Shown piece by piece: positions 1 to 9,496 of a stretch of 44,331 nucleotides of DNA (positions are counted from its first letter, which is position 1; every line of letters starts with the position of its first letter). The notes under the pieces are model-generated. The model worked only from the letters and a program-made list of their open reading frames with translations. It was not told the origin of the DNA and ran no database searches. This DNA comes from a virus. The position numbers and the translations under genes were made by a program. Location of the stretch: positions 1 through 44,331 of IMG/VR virus record IMGVR_UViG_3300005329_000007; one strand, given 5' to 3'.

Positions 1-73
1 TCCCGACTACACCTTCGAGGAGCGCCAGCAGCAAGAGGAGCGCCGCAACGTGCCGGTGCCGTCACCGTTCTGA
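1..73 (+). CDS. C-terminal end of giant internal virion protein (continues from 36794)
   Basis: Reading from base 2 gives the same last residues as the large gene at 36794-44284, ending NVPVPSPF then TGA at 71-73. It is the wrapped end of that gene, cut by the arbitrary opening of the circle, and not a separate gene. Confidence 0.95.
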   Translation, partial: PDYTFEERQQQEERRNVPVPSPF

Positions 74-120
74 GGAGCTGAGCCATGCCACCGCCGAGCC
101 GCTTCAATCCCACTCCCACC
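1..120. repeat. Left copy of 120-bp terminal direct repeat
   Basis: These bases are identical to 44212-44331. The repeat spans the end of one gene and the start of the next, with no element of its own. That is what a circular or circularly permuted molecule looks like when an assembler reports it with an overlap. A true short terminal repeat cannot be excluded from sequence alone. Confidence 0.97.
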
Positions 121-2091
121 GCCCCGTACAACCCATCGCCGTACACCCTGCCGCCGAGCCGCTTCAACCCGGCGCCGACGCCGCAGACCTCCGTGTCTGG
201 CGCAGGCGCGGGTCGGGGTGACGACGCGGCGGCGGCACAGCTCGCGCCAGGCGGCCCCGCAGCTCCCGCAGCTCCCGCAGCGCCTGGTGCCGCTCCCGCA
301 GCACCTCGCCCAGGGACCGCCCCACCAGCGGCGCGCTACCTGTCGCCCGAGGAGCAGCGGGCGATCGTGGCGTCGCTCAGTCGTCCGGGCTGGACGATCG
401 TCGGCGGCGCGGCGGTCCCTGAGACCAAGCTCGGCACCGACATCCGTGGGCAGTCGGTCAACGTCCCGACCGGCGCGTACACCATTCAGGTCACCGACGG
501 CAGCGGCAACATCCAGCCGGTCACCATCTACCCCGGCAACCCGATCGCGCAGCCGGACGGCAGCTCGACGCCGACGTGGATTCCGTCGAACACCCCCGAC
601 ACGTTGCCGAAGCCGACGACGACCGCCGCGTCCAACACCGTCGACATGGCCGACGGCTCCCGCTGGGAAGCCCAGGGCAAGAACCCCGACGGCACCACCA
701 AGTGGGTCCAGATCGGCGCCCCCAAGGCCTCGAACCCGGACGCCGACAGGAGCCTGGCGCTCAAGGCGCAGCAGGATCAGGAGACGATCGACCGTCGGCG
801 CGCCAACGAGGCGGCGGGGCGCGGCTACCTGACGGACCAAGAGTGGATTCAGGCGCAGCTCGACGGCGAGAGGAACAACCTCACCGGCCAGCAGATCGCC
901 GCGACGCGCGAACGCCAGGCGCAGCTCGCCAAGATCGAGGACGCCAAGCTTCAGGACGAAATCAACGAGATCAAGGCGCGTACCGGGCAGATTGGCGCGC
1001 AGACGACGCTGGCCAACGCCCAGGCCAATCAGGTCATCTCCAACGTCGACATCGCTGGGCGCAAAGCGCCAGGTGAGATCGAGGAGACCGCCTCGCGCAC
1101 CGACCTCGCGAAGGCGCAGGCCGCCCAGGCGCGCCAGGCGACAACGATCGCCGCCCAGCCCACGGTCATCAGCCCCGGTACAGGCCAGGCGATCTATACG
1201 CAGAACCCGCTCACCGGGGAGCTGAAGGCTTCGGTCAATCAGAACTTCCAGCCGAAGACCCAGGCGGACGTTGCCGCGCGCATGGGCCAGCTTCAGGTCA
1301 TGGCGCAGCAGAAGAAGCAGGAGCTGCTCCAGCGCTCGCAGAATGACCCCAACTTCACCGCCGACCGCGCCACCTCCGAGTGGAATAGCTGGTGGGATCA
1401 GAACGTCGAGGGGCAGAAGCAGTCGCTCCAGGCGGCCCAGGCGCAAGCGGCAGCCGAGGAGGAGCGCCAGCAGGCCGCCACGCGCACGGCGGCGTACACC
1501 GCTGCCAACGCCGCCGGCACCCAGGCGATCAGCGCCTACAACGCCCAGGCCCCGCGCATCGCGGCGCCAGGCTTCGGCGCAATGGCGGATCGGCTGATGG
1601 GCGGCGGCCAGCTCAAGCCCGGCGATGCGAGCGCGTTCATCGTCCACGGTGTGCCCGACCTCCAGCAGCAGGCGCACGACGCGACGATGGAAGCACTCAA
1701 GTACATCTCGCCCACCGCCGCCCAGGCAACGGGCCAGCCACAGCCGAACTACGCCGGCGTCGACATCGCGGGCGGGCTGAACCGCGTCAACTACGGCTTC
1801 GGCGGACCGACTCCGGCGGCACCAGCCCCAGCGGGAGCTGGAGTGGCCACGGCAGCGCCCGCCCAGCAGCCGACGGACGACTGGTTCGCGCAGTTGATGC
1901 GACGGCAGGCGGCGTCCAATGCGGAGCAGCAGGTGCAGGCGCAGATCCCGATGCCGCCGCCGGCGCCGGTGAACGCGGTGCCGGGCCAGAACTACGGCGC
2001 CAACGTCGCGTACACCGGCGGCGTCGCGCCCTGGAATTTTGACCCGAACGATCCCTACGGCAATTCGCGCTATGGCTTTGGAGGCGCGTGA
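85..2091 (+). CDS. Ala/Gln/Pro-rich probable internal virion protein, 668 aa
   Basis: I do not recognise a family. The N-terminus carries a near-duplicate PPSRFNPxPT motif (residues about 3-12 and 23-32) followed by a proline/alanine low-complexity stretch. The centre (about 230-500) is charged and rich in Gln, Ala and Glu, so long helices or coiled coil are likely. The C-terminus is again Pro/Ala-rich. The ATG follows GAGGAGCTGAGCC, a good ribosome site 11 bp after the giant virion gene. Its place between that gene and the probable scaffold suggests a structural or ejected protein. No signal peptide or membrane segment is seen. Confidence 0.8.
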   Translation: MPPPSRFNPTPTAPYNPSPYTLPPSRFNPAPTPQTSVSGAGAGRGDDAAAAQLAPGGPAAPAAPAAPGAAPAAPRPGTAPPAARYLSPEEQRAIVASLSRPGWTIVGGAAVPETKLGTDIRGQSVNVPTGAYTIQVTDGSGNIQPVTIYPGNPIAQPDGSSTPTWIPSNTPDTLPKPTTTAASNTVDMADGSRWEAQGKNPDGTTKWVQIGAPKASNPDADRSLALKAQQDQETIDRRRANEAAGRGYLTDQEWIQAQLDGERNNLTGQQIAATRERQAQLAKIEDAKLQDEINEIKARTGQIGAQTTLANAQANQVISNVDIAGRKAPGEIEETASRTDLAKAQAAQARQATTIAAQPTVISPGTGQAIYTQNPLTGELKASVNQNFQPKTQADVAARMGQLQVMAQQKKQELLQRSQNDPNFTADRATSEWNSWWDQNVEGQKQSLQAAQAQAAAEEERQQAATRTAAYTAANAAGTQAISAYNAQAPRIAAPGFGAMADRLMGGGQLKPGDASAFIVHGVPDLQQQAHDATMEALKYISPTAAQATGQPQPNYAGVDIAGGLNRVNYGFGGPTPAAPAPAGAGVATAAPAQQPTDDWFAQLMRRQAASNAEQQVQAQIPMPPPAPVNAVPGQNYGANVAYTGGVAPWNFDPNDPYGNSRYGFGGA

Positions 2092-2843
2092 GTACTACGA
2101 TGCAGCCTGAACAACCAAACACCCCTTCGCAGGACACGGAGGTGTCCGATGCGACTGCCCAGGAACCGCGTTCCGACGAGTCGACTGGAGGATCTTCACC
2201 ACCGTGGTGGCGGCGGATGTTCAACCGCACGCCCACCCAGGAGACCACTTCGGAGGACGGGGACGAGGACAACCCTGAAGGCACCGCGTCGAAGCCCCTC
2301 AAGCTGACCCAGGAGGAGTTAGACCGTCGAGTCCAGGCCGAGACCGATCGCCGCGAGGCGAAGCGGGCTCAAGAGGCCAGGATCGCCCAGCGGCGCAAGC
2401 TGCGGGACGAAGACCCCTGGGCGTACGCCGAGCAAGAGCGTCTTGCGGAGCAGCATCAGGAGTCGAGCGGCGCGCTGCAAAACTTTCTGGCGGGTGTTGG
2501 TACCGAGCATGACCGGGTCGCGATCGACCCCCTCATGGAGGCCCTCCCTCAGACGGAGCGCGAGCGCATCCTGAAACTCCAGGGCGCGGGTCAGGGACTG
2601 GCTGGACGGAAGCTGCTGGTAGGTGAGGCTCTCAAGAGCCTCCAACGGCAGTGGAAGGCTGAGGGGGAACGTGAGGCCGAGCGCAAGCTCCGCAGCAACA
2701 ACGCGTTCCGCAAGCAGCTCCTGCGCGATACCCGCGCCGACGTTGCCGAGCCCGAATTGCTCCCGGCGCTCAGCCCTTCCGCTGCTGACGACAAGGTCTC
2801 GGACATCCTGCGTAACTTCTATGGCATGGGTCCGAGGCGCTAG
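2088..2843 (+). CDS. Probable capsid scaffolding protein, 251 aa
   Basis: The gene lies immediately upstream of the major capsid protein, the usual place for a scaffold. The product is hydrophilic: an acidic Ser/Thr/Glu-rich N-terminus (about 1-75), a strongly charged helical centre (QEELDRRVQAETDRREAKR) and a basic tail ending GMGPRR. That composition is typical of scaffolds, but no sequence match can be asserted. The GTG start at 2088 overlaps the previous stop (GTGA). An ATG four codons later (2100) is the alternative; neither has ideal spacing to the GGAGG at 2080-2084. Confidence 0.7.
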   Translation: MSTTMQPEQPNTPSQDTEVSDATAQEPRSDESTGGSSPPWWRRMFNRTPTQETTSEDGDEDNPEGTASKPLKLTQEELDRRVQAETDRREAKRAQEARIAQRRKLRDEDPWAYAEQERLAEQHQESSGALQNFLAGVGTEHDRVAIDPLMEALPQTERERILKLQGAGQGLAGRKLLVGEALKSLQRQWKAEGEREAERKLRSNNAFRKQLLRDTRADVAEPELLPALSPSAADDKVSDILRNFYGMGPRR

Positions 2844-2899
2844 CAGGGGTCAGGCGCCGCTGAGCTAATCGCGCACCTGGCCCAGGGGGACCAGGCCAG

Positions 2900-3907
2900 G
2901 TGCCATACAACTCGATCGCGACCCGCGCCACTCCGGGCTCAGGGCCGCTTATTCCAGAGGACGTCCAGCGGGACATCGTGCAGTCCGTCGAGCAGAAGAG
3001 CGCCGCTCTCCAGCTCATGCCCCACGTCCGCATGAAGCGGGCCCAGCAGAGGATTCCCGTCCTCTCCCAGCTCCCGACGGCGTACTGGATCACCGGCGCC
3101 TCCCTGGACGCCCGCGACATCGGCATGAAGCAGACGACCAGCATCGCCTGGGACAACGTCTACCTGAACGCCGAAGAGATCGCCGTGATCGTGCCGATCG
3201 CGAAGAACCTGCTGTCGGACATGGACTACGACTTCTGGACCCAGGTCAAGCCGAAGGTCACCGAAGCGTTTGGCGTGGCCCTCGACGAGGCGATCTTCTT
3301 CGGCGTGAACGCGCCGACGACCTTCCCGCCGTCGATCGTCGCGGGCGCCAACAGTGCGGGCAACCTCGTGGTCGCGGGCACGTCGACGGTCGACTTCCTC
3401 GACGACGTCAACTCCGCGATGGCCCTGGTCGAGGCGGACGGCTTCGACATCACCGGCTTTTGGGCACGCCGCCAGGTCCGCGCCAAGCTGCGCGGGCTGC
3501 GCGATACGACCAAGGGGCTCCTCTACTACCCCGACCAGCCACCGACGGCTGACGCGCGTGTCGGCACGCTCTACGGCGAGCCCATCGTCTTCAGCAACGC
3601 CGGGCTGTCGGGCTTCGTCACGGGGGCCGCGAACTACTCCATGATCGGCGGCGAGTGGGACCAGTCGATGCTCGCCATCCGCGAGGACATCGACATGGAG
3701 ATGTTCGATACGGGCGTGATCACCGACAACGGCAGCCCGCCCGTCATCGTCTACAACCTGCTCCAGCAGGACATGGTCGCGCTGCGCGTGACGGCTCGGT
3801 TCGCCTGGGCGATCCCGAACCCGATCAACCGCCAGCAGCAGACGAAGGCGTCGCGGTTCCCGTTCTTCGCCATCCAGCAGAAGGCTGCAACCGGCGGCGA
3901 GGGGTAA
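2900..3907 (+). CDS. Major capsid protein, HK97 fold, 335 aa
   Basis: Main shell protein of the head. The N-terminal region has the usual signature of this family: a helix ending in an EQKSAAL stretch, then MPHVRMKRAQQRIPVLS, followed by a beta-rich E-loop region containing AYWITG. Later come the P-domain (LNAEEIAVIVPIAKNLLSD, ALDEAIFFG) and a C-terminal A-domain-like segment with IREDIDMEMFD and LRVTARFAWAIPNP. Length is normal for the family. The GTG start has GGGGGA nine bases upstream. No separate protease gene is visible nearby. A 56-bp gap separates it from the scaffold-like gene. Confidence 0.93.
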   Translation: MPYNSIATRATPGSGPLIPEDVQRDIVQSVEQKSAALQLMPHVRMKRAQQRIPVLSQLPTAYWITGASLDARDIGMKQTTSIAWDNVYLNAEEIAVIVPIAKNLLSDMDYDFWTQVKPKVTEAFGVALDEAIFFGVNAPTTFPPSIVAGANSAGNLVVAGTSTVDFLDDVNSAMALVEADGFDITGFWARRQVRAKLRGLRDTTKGLLYYPDQPPTADARVGTLYGEPIVFSNAGLSGFVTGAANYSMIGGEWDQSMLAIREDIDMEMFDTGVITDNGSPPVIVYNLLQQDMVALRVTARFAWAIPNPINRQQQTKASRFPFFAIQQKAATGGEG

Positions 3908-3910
3908 CCC

Positions 3911-4078
3911 GTGCCCGGAGGCAGGAAGTACACGCCGCCGGTCTCGAAAGCGCAGGCCAGGTTCTTCGGCGCCGCCGCTGGCGGCGACGTCCCTGGCTTC
4001 TCGAAGACTGAGGCCAAGGGCAAGCTGCGCGGCGTAGACGAGTCAAAGCTTCCCGAGCGGAAGAAGGGGAAGAAGTAA
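3911..4078 (+). CDS. Small basic capsid-region protein, DUF3008-like motif, 55 aa
   Basis: The reading frame runs from GTG to the TAA at 4076-4078 and shares one base with the next ATG. The product is very basic with a lysine-rich tail. It contains SKAQARFFGAAAGG and later LRGVDESKLPERKK, which resembles the SKAQQRFFG-type motif of small DUF3008-like phage proteins; that match is from memory. Its role is unknown. Position directly after the capsid gene suggests a head-associated protein. Confidence 0.7.
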   Translation: MPGGRKYTPPVSKAQARFFGAAAGGDVPGFSKTEAKGKLRGVDESKLPERKKGKK

Positions 4079-4362
4079 TGCCGAAGATCCGCATGATCGC
4101 GCCAGGCGCCGACAAGGACGGGAACATCCTGGGCACCGGTGGCGAGTACGACGTCGACGACGAGACCGCGCACGATCTCCGCATGGACGGCAAGGCGCTG
4201 TACGTGGACGACGAGAAGGCGCAGCTCAAGGCCGCCCAGGAGGGCAATTACACCGCGCGCACGGGCCGCGCCGGGACGACCGGCGACACCGCTGGCGCGG
4301 CCAGCTCGAAGGATCTGCCTGGGCCATCCGCTCCCTCGAAGGAGAAGGAGAAGGAGAAGTAA
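4078..4362 (+). CDS. Small acidic head-region protein, 94 aa
   Basis: The first half (PKIRMIAPGADKDGN then GGEYDVDDETAHDLRMDGKA) has the pattern of small phage proteins in which a short beta-barrel-like segment is followed by a helix positioning residues before a GKA turn. The C-terminus is Ser/Gly/Pro-rich and ends in repeated Lys-Glu. The ATG overlaps the previous stop by one base. A role in the head or head-tail joint is inferred from position only. Confidence 0.7.
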   Translation: MPKIRMIAPGADKDGNILGTGGEYDVDDETAHDLRMDGKALYVDDEKAQLKAAQEGNYTARTGRAGTTGDTAGAASSKDLPGPSAPSKEKEKEK

Positions 4363-4554
4363 ATGCCCCGCCTGCGCTTCCTGGCGGCGTCGGTGGACCC
4401 CCGTCCGGATCACCCGACCACCACGTATGGCCCAGGGCACGAGACCGACTACGTGGTCGAGGACTACGACTACATCAAGAGCCTGCTACTCGAAGGGAAG
4501 GCGGAGCTGCTCGACGGGGTGCCCGAGGCGCTGTTCGCTCCGCCGCCGTCCTGA
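4363..4554 (+). CDS. Small protein, paralogue of the next gene's N-terminus, 63 aa
   Basis: Function not recognised. It shares a pattern with the first ~45 residues of the following protein: a short strand, then DP.P..PTT.YG.GH, then an acidic helix ending LL.EGKA.L. The run GGAGAAGGAGAAGGAGAAG ahead of the ATG gives strong ribosome binding and at the same time encodes the Lys-Glu tail of the preceding protein. The stop overlaps the next ATG by one base. Confidence 0.7.
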   Translation: MPRLRFLAASVDPRPDHPTTTYGPGHETDYVVEDYDYIKSLLLEGKAELLDGVPEALFAPPPS

Positions 4555-4967
4555 TGTCGAACATCGTGTTCATGGCGCCGGTGCCGGACCCGGTCACGCC
4601 CACCACGATCTACGGCAAGGGGCACTCCGGGAGCTTTGCCGACGAGGCGTGGATCAGGGGGCTGCTCGCGGAGGGCAAGGCCGCGCTTCAGGGCGCGGCG
4701 ATCCGCAACGTGCGCCTGATCAGCCGCGCCGCGACCACCGCCCAGCTCGGCTTCACGGTGGACCAGCCGTGTACCGCGATGGCCGCTAACTACGGCACCA
4801 CCACGGCGTACGGCAGCAACCAGGCGGCGACGCCCGCGTCGGGCGTGGGCGACGTGGTGGTCAACCTCACCGGGCTGACCACGGCGACGCTCTACCACTA
4901 CCGCATCACCGTGACGGTGGGCACCAGCGTGACCCTCACCGGCGACTTCACCTTCACCACGGCATGA
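4554..4967 (+). CDS. Virion protein with duplicated N-terminal module and Ig/FN3-like C-terminus, 137 aa
   Basis: Residues 1-45 repeat the module of the preceding gene. The rest is a beta-sandwich-like segment with the fibronectin-III-type pattern: NVRLISRAATTAQLGF, then VVNLTGLTTATLYHYRITV and a final FTFTTA. Such domains decorate phage heads and tails and are thought to help loose surface binding. The assignment rests on pattern only. The stop overlaps the next gene by four bases (ATGA). Confidence 0.7.
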   Translation: MSNIVFMAPVPDPVTPTTIYGKGHSGSFADEAWIRGLLAEGKAALQGAAIRNVRLISRAATTAQLGFTVDQPCTAMAANYGTTTAYGSNQAATPASGVGDVVVNLTGLTTATLYHYRITVTVGTSVTLTGDFTFTTA

Positions 4968-5869
4968 TCACCCTCGCGCAGCTCGAACAGGAGGTCGCGC
5001 GGCGCACGGGGCCGTTCTTCCAGGCGGCCCAGGACAGCGGTGTGCCGACGTCGTCGACGACGATCGCCGCGTACATGCCGACGCTCAAGACGTCGGCGCT
5101 CCTGGGCGGGCCAGAGAACCTGTTCCTGCTGCGGCGCGGCATCCACCTCGACGGCACGCCGCTCGCCGCCGGGCAGTACGACCCGGCCGATCGCATCCGC
5201 ATGGTGCAGACGTTCGACCCGAGCGCGGGCCGCGTGGTCGTCGACCGCAACTGGCGTAACCCGATGTCGCCCAACGAGCTGGCCGACTTCACCCACCTCC
5301 ACCCGCAGCAGGAGCTGCGCCAGAGCGTCCTGGCGGGTCTCCGCCGCTGCTTCACCGAAGACACCATCGCAGCGGTCCTGACCAGCCAGTACGGCGACAT
5401 CGACCTCACCTCTCAGGCGCCCTGGATCATCAGCCCGCAGCAGGTGCTGCGCGCCGAGTACGGCTGGACGAAGCCCTGGGCGGAGGCGCCGTTCGAGGCG
5501 ACCATGCAGCAGGGCCACGTCATGCTGCGCGGCACCAGCGGCCCATACGCCCCCGCCAACATTTGGGTGACCGCGCTCCGCCCGCACGCGAGCTGGGTCA
5601 ACGGAGCTGACTCGACGACCGGCCCGACCGACGACGACGACGAGCTGGCGGTCGACCTCGACTACGCTGCTGCGGCCGGGCACATCGAAGCCTGGCACCT
5701 GTTCCCGAGCCACCTCTTTGCGGCAGCAGCGGGCAACCTCCAGGCGACCCAGGAGATGGCCGCCCGCGAATTCACGCGCCAGAGCCTGATATGGGGTCCG
5801 ACCCGCGCCGCGCGCGTCGGCTTCAGTGAGGTCGTCGGCCAGCCCCTGAGTGGAGGAGTACTGCTATGA
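4964..5869 (+). CDS. Probable head-tail adaptor protein, 301 aa
   Basis: No family can be claimed from sequence. Its place after the capsid genes and before the nozzle-like gene fits the adaptor (gp11-type) that joins portal and tail in short-tailed phages. The product is soluble, mixed alpha/beta, with an N-terminal helix (ITLAQLEQEVARRTG) and a late helical part (HIEAWHLFPSHL, ATQEMAAREFTRQSLIWG). ATG overlaps the previous stop as ATGA. A minor tail protein is an alternative. Confidence 0.65.
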   Translation: MITLAQLEQEVARRTGPFFQAAQDSGVPTSSTTIAAYMPTLKTSALLGGPENLFLLRRGIHLDGTPLAAGQYDPADRIRMVQTFDPSAGRVVVDRNWRNPMSPNELADFTHLHPQQELRQSVLAGLRRCFTEDTIAAVLTSQYGDIDLTSQAPWIISPQQVLRAEYGWTKPWAEAPFEATMQQGHVMLRGTSGPYAPANIWVTALRPHASWVNGADSTTGPTDDDDELAVDLDYAAAAGHIEAWHLFPSHLFAAAAGNLQATQEMAAREFTRQSLIWGPTRAARVGFSEVVGQPLSGGVLL

Positions 5870-6159
5870 CCGTCCCTGTCGAACCGATCCCGCCGACTCC
5901 GCCCGAGACGGTCGGCACGGCACCGCGCAGTGCGGCCGAGGTGAACGGGCTGGTGGGGCTGCACCTCAAGGACTTCCTGCGGATCAAGACCATCATCAAT
6001 CAGGACGCCGCGTGGCTGGCGCCGACACTGCTGACAGATCCGCCGTACTACTTCACGTCCGAGCAGGAGACGCTGATCAAGTCAGCGATCAATGATCTGG
6101 ACACCGCGCTCGACGGCATCGACATGACGTTTATCAGTCGGCTGGTGGGCATGGGCTGA
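5866..6159 (+). CDS. Small helical virion-region protein, 97 aa
   Basis: Unrecognised. A Pro-rich N-terminus ([11 protein letters not shown]) precedes an amphipathic helical body ([38 protein letters not shown]). The ATG lies in the previous stop (ATGA) with GGAGGAG upstream at 5852-5858, so translation is probably coupled. Position between adaptor-like and fibre genes suggests a small tail component. Confidence 0.7.
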   Translation: MTVPVEPIPPTPPETVGTAPRSAAEVNGLVGLHLKDFLRIKTIINQDAAWLAPTLLTDPPYYFTSEQETLIKSAINDLDTALDGIDMTFISRLVGMG

Positions 6160-6161
6160 GG

Positions 6162-7457
6162 ATGCCTTCGGCGTCTGACCCCCGCGTCAATAGCAACGCC
6201 GTCCTGGGCGCCCCGCTACCCCCGACGTGGTCGCAGGGGCCGATAGGGCCACCGGGGCCGACCGGCGCGCCCGGACCCCCTGGTCCAACCGGGCCAACCG
6301 GACCAGCGAGCACCGTCCCTGGGCCGACGGGGCCGCAGGGACCAACCGGCCCCCAGGGACCGACCGGCCCGACCGGCGCCGACTCGACGGTGCCCGGCCC
6401 TCCAGGGGCCACCGGCCCGCAGGGAGCGACTGGCCCGCAGGGGCCGCAGGGATCGACCGGCGCCCAGGGCGTCCCTGGTTCGACTGGTCCGCAAGGGCCG
6501 ACCGGCGCCCAGGGGCCGCAGGGGCCGACAGGCTCCCAGGGTGTCCCCGGCCAGGGCGTCCCGACTGGCGGCGCCGCCGCCCAGGTGCTCACCAAGACCA
6601 GCGCTGCGGACTACGCCACCAACTGGCAGACGCCGCTCAGCCTGCCACTCGGGCAGCACCTGACGTTCGCGCCCGACAGCACCTACGACATCGGCGCGTC
6701 CGCCGCCTCACGCCCGCGCGACCTGTTCGTGGGGCGGAATGCATCGGTGGTCGGCACGCTCACGGTCGGCACCCACGCCACCCCGCCGCGCATCCGCTCG
6801 ACCCCGTCGCAAGCCGAGAACCTGTCCATCGAATCGCAGATCGGCACGCTTTACGGCAGTGGCAAGACCGCCGTCGGCTTCAGTGGCAACGCGTATTGGG
6901 ACGGCGCGGCGTGGCAGCGCTACGACACGTCGAAAGCGGCGTCGCTGCTGTTCGCGAGCGATCTCGGCATCTACATGTACGGTGCGCCGGCCGGAGCCAA
7001 CCCGGCAGCATTCACGCAGTACTTTGTCGTGGGCACCAACGGTGCCCTGGTCCTGCCGTCCGGCTCGACGCAGAAACTGCTTGGCACCTACAACCAGTCC
7101 CTCTCAGGCTTCTCCACGACCGTGGTGGCGTGGACGCCGACGCCAATCACGGTGAGCATCACCACGACCGGTGGGCTGCTGCGGATCGAGTGGAGTACGT
7201 GCCTGTACAGCCCGACCACCGCAAATGCCGGGCTGATCGTCGGCCTGGGGTGGGATGGTGCAATTCAGGTCGGAACGCACGGCGGCAACCTGGGCGCGAT
7301 CAATCAGATCAGCTCCTACAGCGGCGTTTTCTACGTGAGCCTGAGCGCCGGAACACACACCGTCACGGTGTACGTCAACCAACTCCAGACGGGGACGCTG
7401 TCGATCTGGAACGGCATGAATAGCTTGCTGTACGTGACGGAGCAGAAGAACCCGTGA
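6162..7457 (+). CDS. Collagen-like tail fibre protein, 431 aa
   Basis: Residues about 25-135 are nearly uninterrupted Gly-X-Y triplets rich in Pro, Thr and Gln ([19 protein letters not shown]), the collagen-like triple-helix shaft known from phage fibres. It is followed by a trimeric-fibre-type region ([22 protein letters not shown]) and a beta-rich C-terminal domain ending [11 protein letters not shown]. That final domain resembles the C-terminus of the protein at 32200-32940, including SAGTHT and LYVTEQK. The likely role is receptor binding. The stop overlaps the next GTG. Confidence 0.88.
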   Translation: MPSASDPRVNSNAVLGAPLPPTWSQGPIGPPGPTGAPGPPGPTGPTGPASTVPGPTGPQGPTGPQGPTGPTGADSTVPGPPGATGPQGATGPQGPQGSTGAQGVPGSTGPQGPTGAQGPQGPTGSQGVPGQGVPTGGAAAQVLTKTSAADYATNWQTPLSLPLGQHLTFAPDSTYDIGASAASRPRDLFVGRNASVVGTLTVGTHATPPRIRSTPSQAENLSIESQIGTLYGSGKTAVGFSGNAYWDGAAWQRYDTSKAASLLFASDLGIYMYGAPAGANPAAFTQYFVVGTNGALVLPSGSTQKLLGTYNQSLSGFSTTVVAWTPTPITVSITTTGGLLRIEWSTCLYSPTTANAGLIVGLGWDGAIQVGTHGGNLGAINQISSYSGVFYVSLSAGTHTVTVYVNQLQTGTLSIWNGMNSLLYVTEQKNP

Positions 7458-9496
7458 GCCTGCTCTCCAGCCGCCGCCGCCCGTGGCCGTACCACATGCG
7501 GATTGGCTCCATCCTGGGCGCCTCGACCGACCGCCTGGGTTTCATGCTCATGCCGAACGAGCAGGGGCTGCTGGTCGGCCGCAAGCAGCAGATGCTCGAC
7601 GCGGTCGTCCCGTCAGTGCAGGAGTACGGCTCCGCTCCCGTCTACCGCGAGCGCACGTTCCCGCTCCATCCGGTGGGCGGCTACGGCGAGCGCGTGCAAT
7701 CCGGCTACGGCGACCGCCGCTACTACTGGGGCCAGGACATTCAGGTGGACGGCGGTCTTTTCGGAAAAGGGCCCCTCACCCACCAGATTGCGCCGACCAC
7801 GGTCGCTGGTGGGCCGGTGACCAAATTCATCGACGTGCCGACGTCCACCGCCAACGTGTTCGACCAGCTCATCCTGGCCGGCTCGTACGTCTACCGCCGC
7901 GCCGACGACACCGGCCTGGGCCAGACCGTGTCGAAGAACTTCGGCACGCTGGTCACTGATGGCGTGGTCTTCCAGGGCGGCTTCTCGGGAGCTGGCCCGA
8001 GCCTGTACGTCACCACCGCCAGCGGCCAGATGTGGGAGCGGACCACCGCCAACGTCTGGACGCAGTGTGTGCTGCCCAGCGGCTTCCTGGCGTACCGCCT
8101 GGAGGTCGTCGGCACCGAGCTGTGGGCGGCCGACACCGTCAACAGCGTCATCCGCAAGGTGACCTCCGACCCGAAGGTGGCGGGGAGCTGGTCGGGGCCG
8201 TTCTTCGTCGGCAACCCGTCGGTCAAGATCAGTGCCCTGCGGCAGACCAACAACCAGCTCACGATCTTCAAAGAGGACGGCTCGATCTTCACCCTGAATT
8301 CGGACGGCACCTCGAACGACCTGTTCCCAGGGCTGCGCGGGCCGACTGACCCGACCAACGGGCAGCGCGCCTCCGCCTGGCTGGGCGCCCTGTGGTTCCG
8401 CGTGGGGCCGAGCTTCTACCGCCTGGACGTGCCCTCGAACCAGCTCACCCCGACCGGCCCAGGCAAGCTCCTCGACAACGCCTCACCGGTGCGCGGCAAC
8501 GTGCAAGCGTTCTGCGGCTGGGGCGGCTACCGCGCGTACCTGACGCTGTACAACCCGACGACGAGCACGAGCTACCTGCTGACCTACGGCAACTGGGAGC
8601 CGCACGTCAGCGACGAGGGCACGAGCTTCACCTTCGACGACCAGTTCGACGGCTCGCTCGCGCACTGGGACGGGCGCCAGGCGACGTCCATGGGGATCTC
8701 GGGGGCGACCGGTCAGGACCGCCTGTATATCGGCTTCACTGACGGCAAGTGGGATTGGATCAAGCTGGTCCGCTCACCGCTCGCGGCGGACTCCGGTGCC
8801 GAATTCATCACCGGGCCGTCGGAGATCGTGTTCCCCCTCCATCACGCGATGTTCGAGGCGGACCTCAAGCACTGGCTCGGCTTCTCGTGCTTCGGTCCGG
8901 TGATGCGCCCAGGCGACGAGGTGACGCTCTACTACCGCATCATGGCCAGCGCTGGCGCGCCGCCGACGGACCCCACCGGCGACTGGCTGTACCTGGGCGA
9001 ATTCATCAAGAACGGCCAGCGCATCGACGCGCCACCGAACCTCGTCGGCAACGCGCTGTCGCTGAAGGCGGCGCTGTCGAACACCAACCAGACCGACACC
9101 CCGGTCATCGAAATCGTCGCCTTCCACGAGCGTGTCGTCCCGGCGTTCAAGCGCGACCTGATGATGACGATTGACGGGCGGGGCTTCCAGACGCGCCTGG
9201 ACGGCGCCACCGTGCGCTACACCGCCGACGACGTCCACAAGGCGATGATGAACTTCGCCGCCGCGCCAGGCAGCCTGGCGATCGAGCTGCCCGACGAGAC
9301 GGTCAATGAGGTCGCCTTCTTCGGCTACGGCGAGCGCATGGCGCCGATGTCGGCTGGCGGCGGGCGCGCCTGGGCAATGGACATCCAGACGACGCAGTTC
9401 CGCATCCTCACCCGCTACGGGATCATCCGCCGCCTGCGCGGGACGCGGATCGGGGATCTGCGCGGCTACAAGATCAGTGCACTGAGGGCCATGTAA
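7454..9496 (+). CDS. Probable tail nozzle / tubular protein with beta-propeller, 680 aa
   Basis: A large beta-rich protein with repeated propeller-blade-like segments, for example [70 protein letters not shown] and [14 protein letters not shown]. Nozzle proteins of short-tailed phages (P22 gp10, T7 gp12) are built around such propellers, and the position after the adaptor-like gene agrees. The exact family is not certain; a fibre-attachment protein is the alternative. Starts with GTG overlapping the previous stop. Confidence 0.72.
   Translation: MSLLSSRRRPWPYHMRIGSILGASTDRLGFMLMPNEQGLLVGRKQQMLDAVVPSVQEYGSAPVYRERTFPLHPVGGYGERVQSGYGDRRYYWGQDIQVDGGLFGKGPLTHQIAPTTVAGGPVTKFIDVPTSTANVFDQLILAGSYVYRRADDTGLGQTVSKNFGTLVTDGVVFQGGFSGAGPSLYVTTASGQMWERTTANVWTQCVLPSGFLAYRLEVVGTELWAADTVNSVIRKVTSDPKVAGSWSGPFFVGNPSVKISALRQTNNQLTIFKEDGSIFTLNSDGTSNDLFPGLRGPTDPTNGQRASAWLGALWFRVGPSFYRLDVPSNQLTPTGPGKLLDNASPVRGNVQAFCGWGGYRAYLTLYNPTTSTSYLLTYGNWEPHVSDEGTSFTFDDQFDGSLAHWDGRQATSMGISGATGQDRLYIGFTDGKWDWIKLVRSPLAADSGAEFITGPSEIVFPLHHAMFEADLKHWLGFSCFGPVMRPGDEVTLYYRIMASAGAPPTDPTGDWLYLGEFIKNGQRIDAPPNLVGNALSLKAALSNTNQTDTPVIEIVAFHERVVPAFKRDLMMTIDGRGFQTRLDGATVRYTADDVHKAMMNFAAAPGSLAIELPDETVNEVAFFGYGERMAPMSAGGGRAWAMDIQTTQFRILTRYGIIRRLRGTRIGDLRGYKISALRAM

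Noticed and set aside
7-1677. Very long antisense frames (also 25611-27752, 27566-29566, 36977-38536, 40829-42565)
   Set aside because: They mirror strongly coding genes in G+C-rich DNA, have Arg/Leu/Val/Gly-rich products and no ribosome sites.
6234-6570. GGNCCN-type DNA repeats as a CRISPR or satellite array
   Set aside because: They are codons for collagen-like Gly-X-Y triplets within a fibre gene; there are no spacers.
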